DNA of 55,295 bases, from the NCBI GenBank assembly GCA_022706685.1, contig JAKJCA010000012.1, forward strand, positions 1 through 55,295, read 5' to 3'. Origin of the DNA: Bacillota bacterium (GTDB lineage Bacteria > Bacillota > Clostridia > Oscillospirales > Acutalibacteraceae). The notes below the pieces were generated by a model. It worked only from the letters and a program-made list of their open reading frames with translations, did not search any database and was not told the origin of the DNA. A program made the position numbers and the translations under genes. Below, piece after piece: positions 53,537 to 55,295 of this stretch (its first letter is position 1; each line of letters starts with the position of its first letter).

Positions 53537-54349
53537 TTGAAATACAGAAAAGTACTGGACACGCACGTGCATACCGACAACTCGTTCGACGGTCACCATT
53601 CCGCGACATTTATCTGCGAGTGCGCGGAGTTGAACGGGCTCAGGGGCGTCGTTTTTACCGACCATATTGAAATCGACGCCTACCTCGAGCGGCATTTTGA
53701 CCGGACTGCCGTGCAGTCCTATTTCAGCATCGTCAAGGCGCGTTCCGCCTTCACCGGCAGGGTCATCGCCGGCGCGGGCATTGAGCTCGGGCAGCCCGTC
53801 TACGATATCGAAACCGCCGACAAGGTAGCCCGCGCGCTGAAGTATGACCAGATTATCGCTTCGATCCACAATCCGCGCGGCCGGCCGGATTATTCCTACC
53901 TGGACTATACGCAGGAGGACGTCGATGCGCTGCTGAAGGAATATTTCGGGGAAGTCCTTGCCACCGCCCGATGGAACGGTTTCGATACCCTGGGGCATTT
54001 GACTTATCCGTTGCGGTATATCTGCGGGGACTACGGTATGGAAGTGGACCTCGAGCGCTATTCAGGGCAAATCGACGCGATTCTCGAAACGCTCGTCGCC
54101 AATCAAAAGGCGCTTGAAATCAACACCTCGGGTCTGAGGCAGAAACTCGGCGATACGATGCCGGGGGAACAAATCGTCGCGCGTTTCCGCCGGCTCGGCG
54201 GGGAATACATCACCATCGGCTCGGACGCGCACTACGCCTCGGACCTCGCAAAAGGGGTCGAGGAGGGCATGGATATGGCCCTGCGCTGCGGATTCGAATG
54301 CGTGACGCTGTATCAGAAACGCGAGCCGTGCCTTATCCCGATTGAATAA
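53537..54349 (+). CDS. PHP-domain phosphoesterase (histidinol-phosphatase type)
   Basis: This 270-residue protein has the PHP metal-binding pattern: LDTHVHTD near the start, VFTDHIEI, the IASIHNPRG His, GHLTYPLR and GSDAHYASD at the C-terminal end. HisK-type PHP phosphatases hydrolyse histidinol phosphate, but no his genes lie nearby, so another phosphate ester is equally likely. The start is TTG at 53537, preceded by GGGAGG 8 nt upstream; DTHVHT begins seven codons later. It is followed by ispE after 14 nt. Confidence 0.88.
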   Translation: MKYRKVLDTHVHTDNSFDGHHSATFICECAELNGLRGVVFTDHIEIDAYLERHFDRTAVQSYFSIVKARSAFTGRVIAGAGIELGQPVYDIETADKVARALKYDQIIASIHNPRGRPDYSYLDYTQEDVDALLKEYFGEVLATARWNGFDTLGHLTYPLRYICGDYGMEVDLERYSGQIDAILETLVANQKALEINTSGLRQKLGDTMPGEQIVARFRRLGGEYITIGSDAHYASDLAKGVEEGMDMALRCGFECVTLYQKREPCLIPIE

Positions 54350-54363
54350 AGCGCAGGCGTGAC

Positions 54364-55254
54364 ATGGAGAATCCCGGTATGAAAATCGTGATCGAAGCCG
54401 CGGCGAAGATCAACCTGTTTCTCGATATTCTCCAGCGCCTGGACAACGGCTACCACAGCCTGTTTATGCTGATGCAGTCGGTGGACCTGTATGACACCGT
54501 GACGGTGGCAGATTCCGATACGCCCTGCATCCGCGTCGCCTGTTCGGCACCGGACATCCCCTGCGGACAGGATAATATCGCCTGGAAAGCCGCGAAAAAA
54601 TTTTATGAAGCCGCTGGGACCGGAGAAATCCCGGCCGATATTACGATTGAAAAAAACATCCCTTCCGCGGCAGGCCTCGCGGGCGGCAGCGCCGACGCGG
54701 CCGCCGTGCTGTACGCGCTCAACAAAATGCGGGGCGAACCGTTCACCGCGAAAGAACTCGCCCGCATCGGACTGGCGGTCGGGTCGGATGTGCCGTTCTG
54801 CCTGACCGGCGGCACCATGCTTGTGCAGGACACCGGCGGGGTGCTCTCCGCTTTACCGGACTTGCCCGCGTGCCATATCGTCCTAGTGAAACCCGACCGG
54901 GACGTATCGACCGCCGCCGCCTACGGCGCGTATGATCAATGCCGCGATATCATCCATCCCGATGGTATTGCGATGCTTCACCGGGCCGCGAACGCCGATT
55001 TGGAAGGCGTCTGCGCGCACTGCGCCAATGTCTTCGAGCAGTGCGTCGAAGTGCCCGAACGCGTCGCCGTCAAGGCCGTGATGCGAAAGCACTCGGCGCT
55101 GTGCAGCGTGATGAGCGGAAGCGGCCCGACCGTGTACGGTATCTTTGCCGACGAAAACAGCGCGGCCGCATGTGAAAGCGAACTCGCCGAGCGTTTCGCG
55201 CGGGTGTACCGCTGCCGTCCCGCCGCGTCCGGGCTTCGCTTGTGTGAATCCTAA
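54364..55254 (+). CDS. ispE: 4-diphosphocytidyl-2-C-methyl-D-erythritol kinase
   Basis: This 296-residue GHMP kinase has AAAKINLFLDI near the N-terminus, the ATP loop IPSAAGLAGGSADAAAVL, LAVGSDVPFCLTGG and the C-terminal MSGSGPTVYGIF. It phosphorylates the 2-hydroxyl of CDP-methylerythritol in the non-mevalonate isoprenoid pathway. The start could be ATG at 54364 (AGGCG just upstream) or ATG at 54379 (GGAG 9 nt upstream); the first is given. Only 41 nt of the window follow, with no further feature seen. Confidence 0.96.
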   Translation: MENPGMKIVIEAAAKINLFLDILQRLDNGYHSLFMLMQSVDLYDTVTVADSDTPCIRVACSAPDIPCGQDNIAWKAAKKFYEAAGTGEIPADITIEKNIPSAAGLAGGSADAAAVLYALNKMRGEPFTAKELARIGLAVGSDVPFCLTGGTMLVQDTGGVLSALPDLPACHIVLVKPDRDVSTAAAYGAYDQCRDIIHPDGIAMLHRAANADLEGVCAHCANVFEQCVEVPERVAVKAVMRKHSALCSVMSGSGPTVYGIFADENSAAACESELAERFARVYRCRPAASGLRLCES

Positions 55255-55295
55255 AGACACCCCAATAAACAGAAAATCGGGGCGGGTGAAAACCC

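Noticed and set aside
1..55295. CRISPR arrays, tRNA/rRNA genes, insertion sequences, prophage genes
   Set aside because: No direct-repeat arrays, cloverleaf sequences, transposase or phage motifs were seen on either strand; subtle ones could be missed without tools.

Overview
The window is 55.3 kb of GC-rich, densely coded bacterial chromosome carrying about 41 protein genes. I see no rRNA or tRNA gene, insertion sequence, prophage, CRISPR array or replication origin. The gene content points to an anaerobic, Gram-positive Clostridia-type organism. The evidence is a DUF4364 regulator, the TrmK/NIF3 neighbourhood, an RqcH/NFACT protein, the ACT-plus-PFL pair, the MEP-pathway gene ispE, GPH sugar symporters, a lipoprotein oligopeptide-binding protein with an Opp operon, strong GGAGG ribosome sites and frequent TTG starts. 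The genus cannot be fixed from the sequence alone; an uncultured gut or rumen lineage is my guess from the plant-polysaccharide enzymes.

Positions 1-12.8 kb are mostly carbohydrate and secreted-hydrolase genes. They hold the end of a GH3 glycosidase whose catalytic barrel comes last, an IolI-type isomerase, an arylamine N-acetyltransferase, a membrane-anchored GH16 glucanase, a secreted alpha/beta hydrolase with LCAT-like features, and an HSL-type esterase. A minus-strand run follows: a membrane HEYGH protein, a DUF4364 regulator, a lipoprotein, a GPH sugar symporter and L-rhamnose isomerase.

Positions 12.8-19.5 kb form one tightly packed minus-strand operon of five enzymes: a class III aminotransferase, a Gfo/Idh/MocA dehydrogenase, an FGGY kinase, an amidohydrolase and an arabinose/fucose-isomerase-family protein. 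Three of the five start with TTG. I do not recognise this combination as a described pathway. It is the best candidate in the window for a new catabolic system, probably for an amino- or otherwise modified sugar or cyclitol.

Positions 19.6-35.6 kb hold a sirtuin, a second LCAT-like secreted hydrolase (a paralogue of the first), a 2920-residue cyclic beta-1,2-glucan synthase with a strong promoter and a roughly 230-nt leader, a second GPH symporter, and a large secreted metallophosphoesterase. Positions 35.7-39.6 kb hold an isoleucyl-tRNA synthetase whose HIGH signature is rearranged to GIHH, and a small membrane protein.

Positions 39.7-47.5 kb are a complete Opp-type ABC transporter (binding protein, two permeases, two ATPases) followed by two small membrane proteins and a strong terminator. 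The second permease carries a repeat-like insertion of about 200 residues. Positions 47.5-53.4 kb are a seven-gene minus-strand housekeeping operon: ACT, PFL/UPF0210, DUF1858, TrmK, GDPD, NIF3, RqcH. The window closes with a divergent PHP phosphoesterase and ispE.
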